Shown piece by piece: positions 9,498 through 21,449 of a stretch of DNA of 64,000 nucleotides; the first letter of the stretch is position 1, and each line of letters opens with the position of its first letter. This DNA comes from BOG-908 sp963850605. GTDB lineage: Bacteria > Pseudomonadota > Alphaproteobacteria > Acetobacterales > Acetobacteraceae. Under the pieces are notes generated by a model. The model worked only from the letters and a program-made list of their open reading frames with translations, was not told the DNA's origin and ran no database searches. The DNA is taken from positions 18,762 through 82,761 of the forward strand of contig CAWKLX010000009.1 of NCBI GenBank assembly GCA_963850605.1, given 5' to 3'. Made by a program: the position numbers and the translations under genes.

Positions 9498-11063
9498 TCA
9501 GGCCGGCTCCGCCCGATGATCCTTGATGTCGCGGAACTGCAAGCCCGCATTCTGCTCGTGCGTCCGCCGCAAGGTGAACGCCGAGGTCGCCAGGAACACC
9601 GGGTCGCCATCCACGTCGTCCGCCATCGACGTACGCTGATCGCCCAAAAACTTTTGCAACATCAGCCGGTCACCGGAAACCCAGCGCGCCAGATTGTACG
9701 GCGTGGATTCGAACCCGATCGCCACCCCGTATTCGCCGGCCAGCCGCGCCTGCAGCACATCCAGCTGCAACGTGCCCACCACACCCACGATAGGCGGGCT
9801 GCCATCCTGCGGCCGGAACAGCTGCACCACGCCCTCCTCGGCCAATTCCTGCAGCGCCTGCCGCAGCTTTTTCGCCTTCATGGCATCGTCCAGCCGTACG
9901 CGCCGCAGGATTTCGGGCGCGAAACTCGGCACGCCCAGAAACTGCAGATCCTCATCGTCGGTCAACGTATCGCCGATCCGCAACGTGCCATGGTTGGGGA
10001 TGCCCACCACGTCGCCGGCAAACGCCTCCTCGGCCAACTGCCTGTCGCGCGCGAAAAAGAATTGCGGTGCATTCAACGGAATCAGCTTGCCGGTCCGCAC
10101 CTGCCGCAATTTCACACCGCGCTCCAACCGCCCCGAACAGATACGCGCGAACGCCATGCGGTCCCGATGATTGGGGTCCATGTTCGCCTGTATCTTGAAC
10201 ACCAGCGCGGTCAGGTGCTCCTCATCGGCCTGCACGGTCCGCGTATCGGCCACCTGCGCCCGCGGCGGCGGCCCAAAACGAGCCAGCGCATCCAGCAGGT
10301 CGAGCACCCCGATCTCGCGCATCGCACTACCGAAATACACCGGCGTCAAACTGCCCGCATTGAACTCCTGCGCGTCCCATTCAGGCAAAGCGGCGCGCAC
10401 CAGATCGAGCTCGTCGCCCAGCGCCTGCAAGCGCGGATCCGATTGCGCCAGATCCTGCGTCAGCCGCATCGTCCTGTTATAGACGTCGTAAGTGCCCACG
10501 AAATCCGCCGCGCGCCCCACCGGCCACGTCGCCGGCGAGGTATCCAGCGCCAGCGTGGAGGCCACCTCGTCCAACAACTCGAACGGGTCGCGGCTTTCAC
10601 GATCCATCTTGTTGACGAAGGTGATGATCGGGATGTCGCGCAGCCGGCATATTTCGAAAAGCTTCTTCGTCCGCGCCTCGATCCCCTTGGCCGCGTCGAT
10701 CACCATCACCGCCGAATCCACCGCCGTCAGCGTGCGGTACGTGTCCTCGGAGAAATCCTCGTGCCCCGGCGTATCCAACAAATTGTAGATCCGGTCGGCA
10801 TATTCGAACGTCATCACCGACGTCACCACCGAAATCCCGCGCTCGCGCTCGATGCCCATCCAGTCCGACCGCGTGCGCCGCCGCTCGCCCTTCGCCCGCA
10901 CGTTGCCGGCAAGCTGGATGGCGCCGCCCGCGCGCAGCAGCCGTTCGGTCAGCGTGGTCTTGCCCGCGTCCGGGTGGGAGATGATCGCGAAGGTGCGACG
11001 CCGGGCGATCTCGCGCGCAAGATCGCCAGGCCTGCCCGCCAGCGTATCGGTCGCGGCGCTCAT
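9498..11063 (-). CDS. prfC: Peptide chain release factor 3
   Basis: RF3 is a GTPase that removes RF1 and RF2 from the ribosome after peptide release. The 521-residue protein has the P-loop SHPDAGKTTLTERLL, the switch regions IERERGISVVTSVM and LLDTPGHEDFSEDTYR, and NKMDRESRDPFELLDE. The C-terminal domain has FELLDE-to-LQDLA-type RF3 features such as VGVVGTLQLDVLQARL. Length and motif order are standard. Its ATG overlaps the stop of the upstream glycosyltransferase (ATGA), so they are translationally coupled. Confidence 0.96.
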   Translation of the reverse strand: MSAATDTLAGRPGDLAREIARRRTFAIISHPDAGKTTLTERLLRAGGAIQLAGNVRAKGERRRTRSDWMGIERERGISVVTSVMTFEYADRIYNLLDTPGHEDFSEDTYRTLTAVDSAVMVIDAAKGIEARTKKLFEICRLRDIPIITFVNKMDRESRDPFELLDEVASTLALDTSPATWPVGRAADFVGTYDVYNRTMRLTQDLAQSDPRLQALGDELDLVRAALPEWDAQEFNAGSLTPVYFGSAMREIGVLDLLDALARFGPPPRAQVADTRTVQADEEHLTALVFKIQANMDPNHRDRMAFARICSGRLERGVKLRQVRTGKLIPLNAPQFFFARDRQLAEEAFAGDVVGIPNHGTLRIGDTLTDDEDLQFLGVPSFAPEILRRVRLDDAMKAKKLRQALQELAEEGVVQLFRPQDGSPPIVGVVGTLQLDVLQARLAGEYGVAIGFESTPYNLARWVSGDRLMLQKFLGDQRTSMADDVDGDPVFLATSAFTLRRTHEQNAGLQFRDIKDHRAEPA

Positions 11064-12620
11064 ATCGAAAAACTCCTGGGTGGGCGGGGACGGAGCGAAA
11101 GATTGCCGCCCCGCACGATCAGATGGGGATTGAGATAGGGGTCGCGCGCCAGCACGTCACCCCAGCGCGCGCGCATCAGCCGGGCCGCCCGCCTGTCCGG
11201 CCGGGGCACCCGGGGTGCCGGAACGCGCAGCCTCGCATGCGGCGTCCAGACACTTCGCAAACCCCGCGCGGCCAGGCGCAAACACAGATCGACGTCGGCA
11301 TAACGGCCGCACGCCGGGTCCATCCCGCCCGCATCGACCAGCACCTCGCGCCGGATGGCCAGGCAGCTGCCGCGAGACGGCCGACACGGTGCGCACCAGG
11401 CGGAAATGGCCGAAATAGCCGGGATCGGACAGGTCGGACCGCGGGCACAGCGTCCGGGCGACGCACCAGCGGTCCAGCACCCAGCCGGCATGCAGGACGC
11501 GCCCATCCGCCCGGTCCAACCGCCCCCCCGCCGCACCCACGCCCGGGCGCCATGCCTGGCTGACCAGCTCGCGCAGCCAGCCTGGTGCGGCCGCGGCCAG
11601 TCCGCCCGCCAGAAACACCAGCACGTCCCCCCTCGCCCGCCGCCAGTCGCCGATATCCAGCGTTTCGGACGCAGGATAATCGGTATCGACCGGGCCCGCT
11701 CCCCCGCCCGCCACAAGATAGGTGACCGCCGGCGCCGGGCGGGGCAGCTCATGCAGCACCCGGTTCCAGTGCGGCAGCACGCGGTCCGGCACCACCTCCG
11801 TGCCAGGCGGCAATACGCCGGCCACGGCACGGCGCAACGCATCGCTGGCCCGCGCGGCATGCCCTGCCGAGAACGACGTGGCCGACTGCCGCCAATGATA
11901 CAGCACGTCCGGAATATGCCGTATGCGTGCCGGCCCGCAGGCCTGGGCCACGCGCAGCGCAAACTCGTAATCCTGGCTGCCGTCGAAATCCGCGCCGAAA
12001 CCGCCCAGCGACAGCGCGCGCTCACGTCGATACGCGCCGAAATGGCTGACGCAATTCTGCCCGAGCATCAGATCCGCGTTCCAGCCCGGCTTGAAATAGG
12101 GGCGGGCGCGGCGCCCGTCCTCCAGCCTGTCCTCGTCCGAAAAGATCAGTTCGGCATCGGGATGCGAAGCGATTTCGGCGGCCACCCGAGCCAAAGCGTG
12201 CGGCGCCAGAACATCGTCATGGTCCAGCAGCGCCACGAACACGCCACAGGCCAGCGCCAGCGCGGCATTGGTGGCCGCCGCAATCCCGCCCTGCCGCGCC
12301 AGGCGCACAAGCCTGATACGCGGCTCGGCCCCCGCCGCGCCCGCCAGCACGGCAATCGTCTCCGGCGCGGACGACGCATCGTCGGCGATGCACAGCTCCC
12401 AATGCGGCGTGGTCTGCGCATGCACCGAAGCGATCGCGGCGCGCAGCAGCGGCGCCGGCGTATCGAACACCGGCATCAGCACGCTGATCAGCATATCCGG
12501 CGCCACGCCGCATGCCGGCACGGGTTCGCGCGCCAGATATCGCCGGTAGGCGCGATCGATCCGCACCCCGGGCCGGGCCAGGCGGCGCAGGCGTTCCGTC
12601 AGGTCCATGCCGGCCAGCAT
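11060..12620 (-). CDS. Family-2 glycosyltransferase (one frameshift)
   Basis: The N-terminal half is a GT-A domain: ISVLMPVFDTPAPLLRAAIAS, HWELCIADDASS, and the metal-binding VALLDHDDVLAPHAL, followed by SDEDRLEDGRRARPYFKPGW, typical of large GT2 enzymes that extend surface polysaccharides. Near 11373 the frame shifts by one base; the remainder (CLAIRREVLVDAGGMD through DVDLCLRLAARGLR) is read in another frame to the TGA at 11060-11062. Corrected length is about 519 residues. It begins 16 bases after rpsD and overlaps prfC. The shift lies in a GC run and may be a sequencing error. The acceptor sugar is unknown. Confidence 0.82.
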
Positions 12621-12636
12621 GGACCCGGCATCCGCG

Positions 12637-13254
12637 TCAGCGCGAGTAGAACTCCACGACCAGGTTCGGCTCCATCGTCACCGGATACGGCACGTCGGTC
12701 AGCTTCGGTGCCCGGGCGAAACGGCCCTTCATCGCGCGATGATCGACCTCCAGATACTCGGGCACGTCGCGCTCGTTGCTCTGCGTCGCGTCCAGCACGG
12801 CGGCCATCTGCTTGGACTTTTCCTTGACCTCGATCAGGTCGCCATCACGCACCTGATAGGACGAGATATTCACCTTGCGGCCGTTCACGGTCACATGCCC
12901 ATGGTTGACGAACTGGCGTGACGCAAACGGGGTGATCGCAAATTTCAGCCGATAGATCACCGCATCCAGCCGGCGCTCCAGCAGCTCGATCAGGTTTTCC
13001 GACGTGTCGCCGCGGCGCCTGACGGCCTCCTCGTAATATTTGCGGAACTGCTTTTCGCCGATGTTGCCGTAATAGCCTTTGAGGCGCTGCTTGGCCTTCA
13101 ACTGAATGTTGAAGTCGCTGGGCTTGCTCTTGCGGCGCTGGCCGTGCTGGCCCGGGCCGTATTCCCGCTTGTTGATCGGGCTTTTGGCGCGACCCCACAG
13201 ATTGACGCCCAGGCGCCGGTCGATCTTGAACTTGCTCTCCGTCCGCTTGGTCAC
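12637..13254 (-). CDS. rpsD: 30S ribosomal protein S4
   Basis: S4 binds 16S rRNA early in 30S assembly and can repress its own translation. The 205-residue protein has KIDRRLGVNLWGRAKSPI at the N terminus and the S4 RNA-binding domain RLDAVIYRLKFAITPFASRQ followed by VNHGHVTVNGRKVNISSY. The start is a GTG at 13254 with AGGAG about 8 bases upstream. It opens a minus-strand operon with a glycosyltransferase and prfC. A plausible sigma-70 promoter lies 133 bases upstream, leaving a leader long enough for regulation. Confidence 0.97.
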   Translation of the reverse strand: MTKRTESKFKIDRRLGVNLWGRAKSPINKREYGPGQHGQRRKSKPSDFNIQLKAKQRLKGYYGNIGEKQFRKYYEEAVRRRGDTSENLIELLERRLDAVIYRLKFAITPFASRQFVNHGHVTVNGRKVNISSYQVRDGDLIEVKEKSKQMAAVLDATQSNERDVPEYLEVDHRAMKGRFARAPKLTDVPYPVTMEPNLVVEFYSR

Positions 13255-13386
13255 GCGGAGTACTCCTGTGTATGTGCACGCGGTTTTCCGCTATGCTTGT
13301 TGCACCGGTAGGCCGACGCATGCGCGTGCGGCGGGAGCGGGTCCCGAAGACCTGTCCACGTTCCCGGCAGTGGGTGGAAGCGGCGC

Positions 13387-13415
13387 GCCTTACCGGGCGT
13401 GACATAGCGTGTCAA
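13387..13415 (-). promoter_or_regulatory. Probable rpsD promoter with overlapping palindrome
   Basis: On the minus strand a perfect TTGACA (13415-13410) is followed after 17 bases by TAAGGC (13392-13387), a weak -10 match. The palindrome TGACA-TAGCG-TGTCA at 13400-13414 overlaps the -35 box. This would give an rpsD leader of about 130 bases. The promoter is inferred from consensus spacing only. Confidence 0.45.
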
Positions 13416-13454
13416 GCCGTTCGGCCCCGTTGCAAAACGGGCCGCTTTGCGCGG

Positions 13455-14306
13455 ATGGTTCCGGCCATGCGCCTGCCCCCCACCTTCGTCGCCTGCGCCC
13501 TGCTCGTCGGCTTGGTCGCGCATCGCCCGGCCAGCGCAGAGCCGCCGCTCCGCGCCGGCGTGCTCGCGGACGCCGCGCCCTTCGTGGTGCACGACGCACA
13601 GGGCGCGCTGAGCGGGTTCGCCATAGAGCTGTTCCGCCTGATCGCCGCCCGCATGGGCCGGCCGATCACCTTCGAGGTCGCCGACCAGCCGACCCTCTAC
13701 GCCCGCCTCGCCCATGGCGAGCTCGACGTGCTGCCCGGCCCGATCGCCGCCACCCCTGACCGCGCGGCCGAGATGCTGCTGCTGGAAGGCTATTGCTGGT
13801 CGGAATACCAGTTCGGCGCCCGCGCCGGCGAGCCGGTGGCCCGGCTGGAGGATCTGCGCGGCCGCCGCCTGGCCGTACGGACCGGCAGCCCGTATGCCGA
13901 ATGGGCGCAGCGCCAGGCGGCGCATTACGGCTTCACGCCGGTGCCGGTGGAGAGTGGCCTGGCGGGATCGGCCAGCGTCGTGCATCACCAGGCCGATGCC
14001 AGCCTCAGCGGCAGCCTGGTCCAGGCTTACGCCGCAAAGCAGGATGCGAACTTTGTCCCAGGCCTGTCGTTGCCGGAGACGCGCACGCATGAAAGCGCCG
14101 CGGTGCGTCGCGGCGAGGCCGAGCTGCGCGATGAGATGGAGGATGCGCTACGGTGCCTGAAGATGAACGGCACGGTCGCGCGCCTGTCGGCCACCTGGTT
14201 CGGACGTGAGCCGGATGCGGAGGATCTCGAAAACCTGGTGGTGCCGGGCTATGGCGTGCCCGGCCTGGCCGGCTACGACCCGAAGCCGCGCCGCACGCGC
14301 TGCTAG
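13455..14306 (+). CDS. Periplasmic amino-acid-type substrate-binding protein (SBP_bac_3)
   Basis: The protein of about 283 residues begins with a signal peptide (MRLPPTFVACALLVGLVAHRPASA, cleavage after ASA). Lobe 1 has LRAGVLADAAPFVVHDAQG and GFAIELFRLIAARMGRPI, the usual family-3 opening; lobe 2 has RLEDLRGRRLAVRTGSPYAEW, matching the G-hinge region. Such proteins bind polar amino acids or related ligands, but no ABC permease or ATPase gene is next to it, so it may serve a distant transporter or act as a sensor. Start could be 13455 or 13467. It overlaps the following lipoprotein gene. Confidence 0.78.
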   Translation: MVPAMRLPPTFVACALLVGLVAHRPASAEPPLRAGVLADAAPFVVHDAQGALSGFAIELFRLIAARMGRPITFEVADQPTLYARLAHGELDVLPGPIAATPDRAAEMLLLEGYCWSEYQFGARAGEPVARLEDLRGRRLAVRTGSPYAEWAQRQAAHYGFTPVPVESGLAGSASVVHHQADASLSGSLVQAYAAKQDANFVPGLSLPETRTHESAAVRRGEAELRDEMEDALRCLKMNGTVARLSATWFGREPDAEDLENLVVPGYGVPGLAGYDPKPRRTRC

Positions 14307-15138
14307 CTGCCTCGGCGCGATGGCGCTGCTGGCCGGTTGCGCCACCCCGCAAAAACCGAAATCCGCCGGCCTGACCCCGATCACGCAGGGGCCGGTCACC
14401 CATGGCCCGGTCGTGGCCGACGATCACGTGCCGCCCTTCGCCTCCGCCCCGTGGGAGCCGTTCGGCCGTGCGGACGCGGTGGCGATCGCGCTGCGCGAAT
14501 GGCGCCTGTTCGGCCAGCCGGTCGACGACGACCCGCCGGACACCCGCCCGATCCCGCCCCCCGACCAAAAACCCGAGCGCGAGCCGGGCCTGTGGCAGCG
14601 TGTCGGCGAATACTGGTGGATCGGTCAGGACCCTGGCGAGCGCGAGGTCGCCTGGACCGGCATGCACGATGCCGACGGCACCATGTTCGAGGCACGGCGC
14701 GACGCGGCCTTCGCCTGGTCGGCCGCCTTCATCAGCTACGTCATGCGCATCGCCGGCGCCGGCCCCGACTTTCCGTATTCCCCCAACCATTCCACCTACA
14801 TCAACGCCGCCGCCTCCGGCACCACGCGCGTGCTCGCCGCCGGCGATCCGCGCAACACCGCCCCGGCGCTGGGCGACATCATCTGCACCGGCCGCGGCAC
14901 GTCGGAAAAACTGCGTTTTCGCGACCTGCCCACCGCCGCCCCGTTCCCCGCCCATTGCGACATCGTGGTCCAGGTCGCCCCCGGCCAGCTCAGCGTGGTG
15001 GGCGGCAACGTCGATGATGCGGTCACGATGAAACACGTGCCGGTCGGCCCCGACGGCATGCTGGCGACCGCGAACGGCCACGTGCTGGACACGCGCTATC
15101 CGTGGATGGTGGTGCTGAGGGTGGCTTACATGCGGTAA
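14251..15138 (+). CDS. DUF2272 lipoprotein
   Basis: The product has an Arg-rich N terminus and a lipobox MALLAGC, so it is probably a lipoprotein anchored at the cysteine near residue 30. The mature part contains DAAFAWSAAFISYVMRIAGAG and LGDIICTGRG, hallmarks of DUF2272, a family resembling NlpC/P60-like or CHAP-like folds. The ATG at 14251 overlaps the binding-protein gene by 56 bases; an upstream ATG at 14206 is possible. The two genes are probably coexpressed. Enzymatic activity is not established for the family. Confidence 0.75.
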   Translation: MACPAWPATTRSRAARAASCLGAMALLAGCATPQKPKSAGLTPITQGPVTHGPVVADDHVPPFASAPWEPFGRADAVAIALREWRLFGQPVDDDPPDTRPIPPPDQKPEREPGLWQRVGEYWWIGQDPGEREVAWTGMHDADGTMFEARRDAAFAWSAAFISYVMRIAGAGPDFPYSPNHSTYINAAASGTTRVLAAGDPRNTAPALGDIICTGRGTSEKLRFRDLPTAAPFPAHCDIVVQVAPGQLSVVGGNVDDAVTMKHVPVGPDGMLATANGHVLDTRYPWMVVLRVAYMR

Positions 15139-15405
15139 GGATTTGTCGAGGTAATGACCTGCCATTTACGCGGCGGCTCAACAACGTCGAAAACTTCCTT
15201 CCAAGGGAGGGTCTGCCCGGCTCGCCATCACGCGCTTCTCGTTAACCATCGTCACCGGAAATCGTGTCAACACTTTTTAGGTGTGGGCGGCATCGTTTCT
15301 GCCAAGTTCAGTTTTGCACCAGCCGCCCAGCGCACCCGAAGCGCTTTGCTGCTGCAACGCCGGATCAAGATTTCCGCTACGCTCCACCCCCGGCAACGCA
15401 ACGTG

Positions 15406-15814
15406 TTACTGCCGCCAGGGCAGCCCGTCCGCCTTCCACCCGCTCACCGCCCCGCGATGCCCGTGCGCATCCGGATGACCCTCGAACCCATCCGCCACAT
15501 TCAGGCACATCGAAAAACCCGCCGCCTCCGCCGCCTGTGCGGCCGCCATGCTGCGCACCCCGCTGCGGCACAAAAACAGCAACCGGTGCCCAGGCTTCAG
15601 CCCCGCGTCGCGCAATTCGTCCACGAAACCCAGCATTCACATTGCCCGTCGGAAAATACTGCCACGACACCAACACCGCCTGCTTGCCCGCCGGCCGCAG
15701 ATCGGGCAGGCCCACATACTGCCACTCCGCATCCGTGCGCACGTCCACCAACTGCGCCTCCGGATCCGTCAACAACGCGTCCCAGGCCTGTTTAGGAGAA
15801 ACATGATCCACCAT
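15406..15814 (-). CDS. Rhodanese-domain protein (one frameshift)
   Basis: Read across a single-base shift near 15637, the product of about 135 residues is a complete single rhodanese domain. It contains AQLVDVRTDAEWQYVGLPDL, then LLFLCRSGVRSMAAA with the catalytic Cys in the CRSGVRS loop, and ends in NVADGFEGHPD and WKADGLPW. Rhodaneses move sulfane sulfur between acceptors. It is transcribed away from cysteine synthase, whose start lies 45 bases away, so sulfur metabolism is the shared theme. Without correction the frame loses the active loop. Confidence 0.8.
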
Positions 15815-15859
15815 GTGCGCCGCCTGACCCCACGAGACTTATGCGGAAGGTGACGCGGT

Positions 15860-16876
15860 ATGGATGAGATGACAAATCGGCTCGCCCCGGCAGGCCAGGT
15901 GGCCGACGGGCTCGAGGCCGCCATCGGCCACACGCCGCTGATCCGCCTGCGCCGCGCCTCGGACGCCACTGGCTGCACCATCCTGGGCAAGGCCGAGTTC
16001 ATGAACCCGGGCGGCTCGGTCAAGGATCGCGCGGCGCTGGCCATCATCACCGACGCCGAACGGCGCGGGCTGCTGAAGCCGGGCGGCACCATCGTGGAAG
16101 GCACCGCCGGCAACACCGGCATCGGCCTGACCCTGGTCGCCAACGCGCGCGGCTACCGCAGCGTCATCGTCATGCCGGAAACGCAAAGCCAGGAGAAAAT
16201 CGATTTCCTGCGCATGATCGGCGCCGACCTGCGCCTGGTCCCGGCCAAGCCCTTCCGCGACCCGGGCAACTACGTCCATGTCGCCCGCCGCCTGGCCGCG
16301 GAAATGGGCGCCTACTACGCCGACCAGTTCGACAATCCCGCCAACCGCGCCGGCCACCGCGACGGCACGGGCGAAGAAATCTGGGCGCAGACCGGCGGGC
16401 AAATCGATGCCTTCACCTGCGCCTGCGGCACCGGCGGCACGCTGGCCGGCGTGTCGGATGCCCTGCGCGCCCACAATCCGGACATACGCATCGTGCTCGC
16501 GGACCCGGACGGCAGCGGCCTCTACGGCTGGGTCAAATCCGGCGACCTCTCCATCCAGGGCAGCTCCATCACCGAAGGCATCGGCCAATCCCGCGTCCCA
16601 GGCAATCTAGAGCAGGCGCATATCGACGACGCCGTGCGGATCGGCGACGCTGAAGCCCTGGACGCCGTCTACGACCTGCTCATCCACGAAGGCCTGTCGG
16701 TCGGCGGTTCGGCCGGCATCAACGTCGCCGCCGCCATGCGCGTCGCGGGCACGCTGGGCGCTGGACACGTCATCGTAACGATCTTATGTGACAGCGGATC
16801 GCGATATCAGAGTAAGCTGTTCAACCCCGGGTTTCTGCGCAGCAAGGGGCTGCCGGTGCCACCCTGGCTCGAGTGA
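15860..16876 (+). CDS. cysK: Cysteine synthase A (PLP-dependent)
   Basis: The enzyme makes cysteine from O-acetylserine and sulfide. The PLP lysine is in MNPGGSVKDRAALAI, the substrate loop in EGTAGNTGIGLT, the phosphate loop in CGTGGTLAGVSDAL, and the C-terminal PLP-contact region in CDSGSRYQSKLFNP. The 338-residue length fits the family, and the ATG at 15860 is the first in frame. It is divergent from the rhodanese gene. Residues HRDGTGEEIWAQ and IVLADPDGSGLYG suggest the CysK/CBS-like alphaproteobacterial subgroup, so a cystathionine-beta-synthase-like activity cannot be excluded. Confidence 0.9.
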   Translation: MDEMTNRLAPAGQVADGLEAAIGHTPLIRLRRASDATGCTILGKAEFMNPGGSVKDRAALAIITDAERRGLLKPGGTIVEGTAGNTGIGLTLVANARGYRSVIVMPETQSQEKIDFLRMIGADLRLVPAKPFRDPGNYVHVARRLAAEMGAYYADQFDNPANRAGHRDGTGEEIWAQTGGQIDAFTCACGTGGTLAGVSDALRAHNPDIRIVLADPDGSGLYGWVKSGDLSIQGSSITEGIGQSRVPGNLEQAHIDDAVRIGDAEALDAVYDLLIHEGLSVGGSAGINVAAAMRVAGTLGAGHVIVTILCDSGSRYQSKLFNPGFLRSKGLPVPPWLE

Positions 16877-16901
16877 CCACCTTGTGCTTTTCCCGCTGGC
16901 C

Positions 16902-18887
<1,986 letters not shown>

Positions 18888-18900
18888 ACGGCGATGGAAA

Positions 18901-18983
18901 GCAAGCAGTCCTTTTTTGAAAAAAAAGGACCGAAAAACTTCTGTCCATTTGCTCCGCGACAGCACTGACAAAAGTTTTTTCCT
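18901..18983. repeat. Hairpin repeat copy B, probable bidirectional terminator
   Basis: Arms GTCCTTTTTT (18908-18917) and AAAAAAGGAC (18921-18930) pair perfectly. Beyond the hairpin lie GAAAAACTT and, at 18951-18966, the module CTCCGCGACAGCACTG that copy C shares. The element fills the gap between the 3' ends of the histidine kinase and the MFS gene, which converge. Confidence 0.75.
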
Positions 18984-20219
18984 TCAGATCTCCGCATCGC
19001 GCGCCGGCCGCGTCTCCACCATCAGCCAAGCCACCGCCACCCCCGCAGCCCCCGCCGCGGCCATCGCGCCGAACGCCAGCCCGACCGAGCGCTCGCCCAG
19101 CCAGCCACCACCCAGATTGCCCAGCGTGGCCGCCCCGCCAACCGCCAGGCCCAGCACGCCCAAGCACAGATTGAACCGCCCCGTGCCGCGCGTCAGATCG
19201 GCGGCCACCAGCGGCAGCAACACGCCGAATACCGCCGCACTGACCCCATCCAGCAACTGCGCCGGTATCAGCATCCATGTCGGCAACACGGCACCGCGCG
19301 CGATCGCCAGCAGCGCCAGCGCCCGCAGCGGCAGCGCCGCCATGCCGACCATCAGCACAGGGCGCCTGCCCCACCGCTCGGCCGCCCGCCCCACCGCCGG
19401 CGACAGGCATGCCACCACCGCTTGAGGCCCCAGGATGCACCCCCCGATCACCAGGGTCGCCCCCGGCCCCAGCCGATCCGACATAGCCGCCGCCGCCAGC
19501 GGCAGCTGATACGCGTTGGAAAGGTGGAACAGCACGCAAGCGGCCGCAAACCAGATCAGCCGCCGGTCACCGAGCAATCGCCACATCGACCCACCAGGCG
19601 CGCGAGCATCCCGCCCGCCCCTCGCCGCCGGCTCCGCCACGCCGATCGGCCAAAGTGCCAACAGCCCCGGCAGCGCCAGCACGGCACCCAGGAAAAACAC
19701 CGTGCGCGTACCGTCCAGCCATCCGGCCATCGCCATCAGCCCGGCCGCGACCCCATTCCCCAGGGCCGCGAACCGCGCGTTGCGCCCCAGCCGCTCGCCC
19801 GGCCGCGTGCCCGCCACCCCCAGGCTGATGGCCGCGATCGCCGGGCTCAGGATGCAACTGGCCAGCGCATGCGACAGCTCGGCGATCAGCACCGGCACCA
19901 TCCGTGGCGCCAGCGCCAGGGTCAGCGCGCCGGCCATGATGGCCAGCAGGGCCGCTCCGGCCGCGCGCGCCTTGCGGGCCAGCGCATCCACCAGCAGCCC
20001 GGCCGGCACCTGCCCGGCCATGGCCCCCACGGTGCCAACCGCCAACGCAAAACCGATGTCCCGGGCCCGCCAGCCACTCTGCGCCAGATAGACGGCCACG
20101 AACGGACCGAACGCGGTCTGCAGGTTGGCCGTGAAAAAATTCAGCCAGTCGAGCGCGGCATCGGCCCGCCGGCGCGGCAAACTACTGCGTGCCGGATGCC
20201 GAGGCTGGCGCGGCCTCAC
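18984..20219 (-). CDS. MFS transporter
   Basis: The 411-residue protein shows about twelve hydrophobic helices. The early motif NFFTANLQTAFGPFVAVYL is followed by the loop 2-3 segment QVPAGLLVDALARKARAAGA, the usual GxxxDR-like region of MFS proteins. A second half-repeat has AVGRAAERWGRRPVLMVGMAAL. It is likely an inner-membrane drug or metabolite exporter, but the substrate is unknown. Its 5' end overlaps the end of rodZ by 38 bases on the same strand, so the two may be cotranscribed. The 3' end abuts hairpin repeat copy B. Confidence 0.82.
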   Translation of the reverse strand: MRPRQPRHPARSSLPRRRADAALDWLNFFTANLQTAFGPFVAVYLAQSGWRARDIGFALAVGTVGAMAGQVPAGLLVDALARKARAAGAALLAIMAGALTLALAPRMVPVLIAELSHALASCILSPAIAAISLGVAGTRPGERLGRNARFAALGNGVAAGLMAMAGWLDGTRTVFFLGAVLALPGLLALWPIGVAEPAARGGRDARAPGGSMWRLLGDRRLIWFAAACVLFHLSNAYQLPLAAAAMSDRLGPGATLVIGGCILGPQAVVACLSPAVGRAAERWGRRPVLMVGMAALPLRALALLAIARGAVLPTWMLIPAQLLDGVSAAVFGVLLPLVAADLTRGTGRFNLCLGVLGLAVGGAATLGNLGGGWLGERSVGLAFGAMAAAGAAGVAVAWLMVETRPARDAEI

Positions 20220-21343
20220 CCTGATCCGCCCGCACCACAGGCTTGGGATGCGGCGGCCGGCTAGGCGGCAAGTGACCCGATTTCAGCATGTCCGCATCGA
20301 GCGGCAGGTCACGGAACACCGTGCCCGGCGGGCCCATGCTGACCACCGGCGCATCATCGACCGTGATCTGCGTGCCGCCGGCATTCCCGGTCGTCAGCAG
20401 CAGCAGGCCGGTCTGGGTGGCCGGCACCGACCAGCTGTCGCCCGCATGCATCAGCCGGTTGAACACGGCGGTGCCGCCGGCCTTCGGTCGAATGGTCACC
20501 CACGCGGGCGCGGTCGCATGAATGGCAATGCTGTGCCCCGCCGCCCCTGCCGCAGCGCCAGGGCTGCCCGTCACCTGCGCCGCCTGGGGTGGGGCGGCCG
20601 CGCCGGCCCGGGCCGGCGCGGCTGGCCCGGGATAGGCCGGTGGCGCGGTCGGGGGCGCCGCCACGACGGTTTGCCCGGCGGGTGCCGGGCCAATGGCGGC
20701 CGGCGGGGAAGCGGCCGGTCCCGGGCCGGGATTGGCGCGTGAACTCGGGCGGCACCTGGGCCGAAGGCGCCGGCGCGGTGGACGGCGCGGTCTGCTGGAC
20801 TGGCGCGGGCGGCGGCGTCGGTGCCGAGGCCGACGGCAGGATGGAGGCGACTTGCGGCGAGGGCGCCGGCTTTTCCGCCGAACGTGGCAGCAAATGGTCG
20901 GGTATAGGCGGCACCGTCTCGGCCGGGGTACGCTGATGCTCGGTCACATAATACCAGCCGGAATAGGCGCCGGCCAGGATCAGCAGGCCCACCAGCATCA
21001 ACGCGCCCGCCGGCACGCCCCGGCGCGGCACCGGCACGGGAAAACTCAGCGCCGGCCGTGCCGCCGCCTCGGCCAACTCCGCCCGGAAACGGCTCGCCAC
21101 CTGTTCGCCCGGCAACCCGAGCGCCGACGCATAGGCGCGCACGAACCCCAGCGCATAGGTCGTGCCGGGCAGATCACCGATCCGCCCCGCCTCGATCGCT
21201 TCCAGATACACCTCGCGAATGCGCAGGCTGCGGGCCAGGTCCGGCAGCTTCCAGCCCAGCGTCTCGCGCCGGGCGCGCAACTCCGCGCCGATCTGCGCAG
21301 AGGGCGACGCAGTGACCGACGCGCTGGCGCTTCTGTCAGACAT
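20182..21343 (-). CDS. rodZ: RodZ-family cytoskeletal helix-turn-helix protein (one frameshift)
   Basis: RodZ links MreB to the cell wall machinery. Residues 17-90 form the cytoplasmic HTH_25 domain (GAELRARRETLGWKLPDLAR, LRIREVYLEAIEAGRIGDLP, YALGFVRAYASALGLPG). One membrane helix follows (GALMLVGLLILAGAYSGWYY), then a Pro/Ala-rich linker, and finally a DUF4115 domain (HATAPAWVTIRPKAGG, GDSWSVPATQTGLLL). A one-base shift near 20740 within the repetitive linker separates the two halves in frame; correction gives about 386 residues. Placement next to ptsP and an MFS gene is not diagnostic. Confidence 0.82.
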
Positions 21344-21449
21344 GATCGGATCGAGAGGTTAAATCGGGCATCGGCCCATGCTCATACAGGCACCCCGGCC
21401 GGCGCAACAGGCACGGCGCGATCACAGCCAGGCGAAACGCGCGAAGCGA

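Noticed and set aside
9267..11138. A 623-residue plus-strand frame antisense to prfC
   Set aside because: prfC is intact and conserved on the opposite strand; the plus frame has no domain and a skewed composition.
15139..15405. Insertion-sequence remnant between the DUF2272 and rhodanese genes
   Set aside because: The stretch has a broken, gene-free look, but no transposase motif, terminal inverted repeat or target duplication could be recognised.
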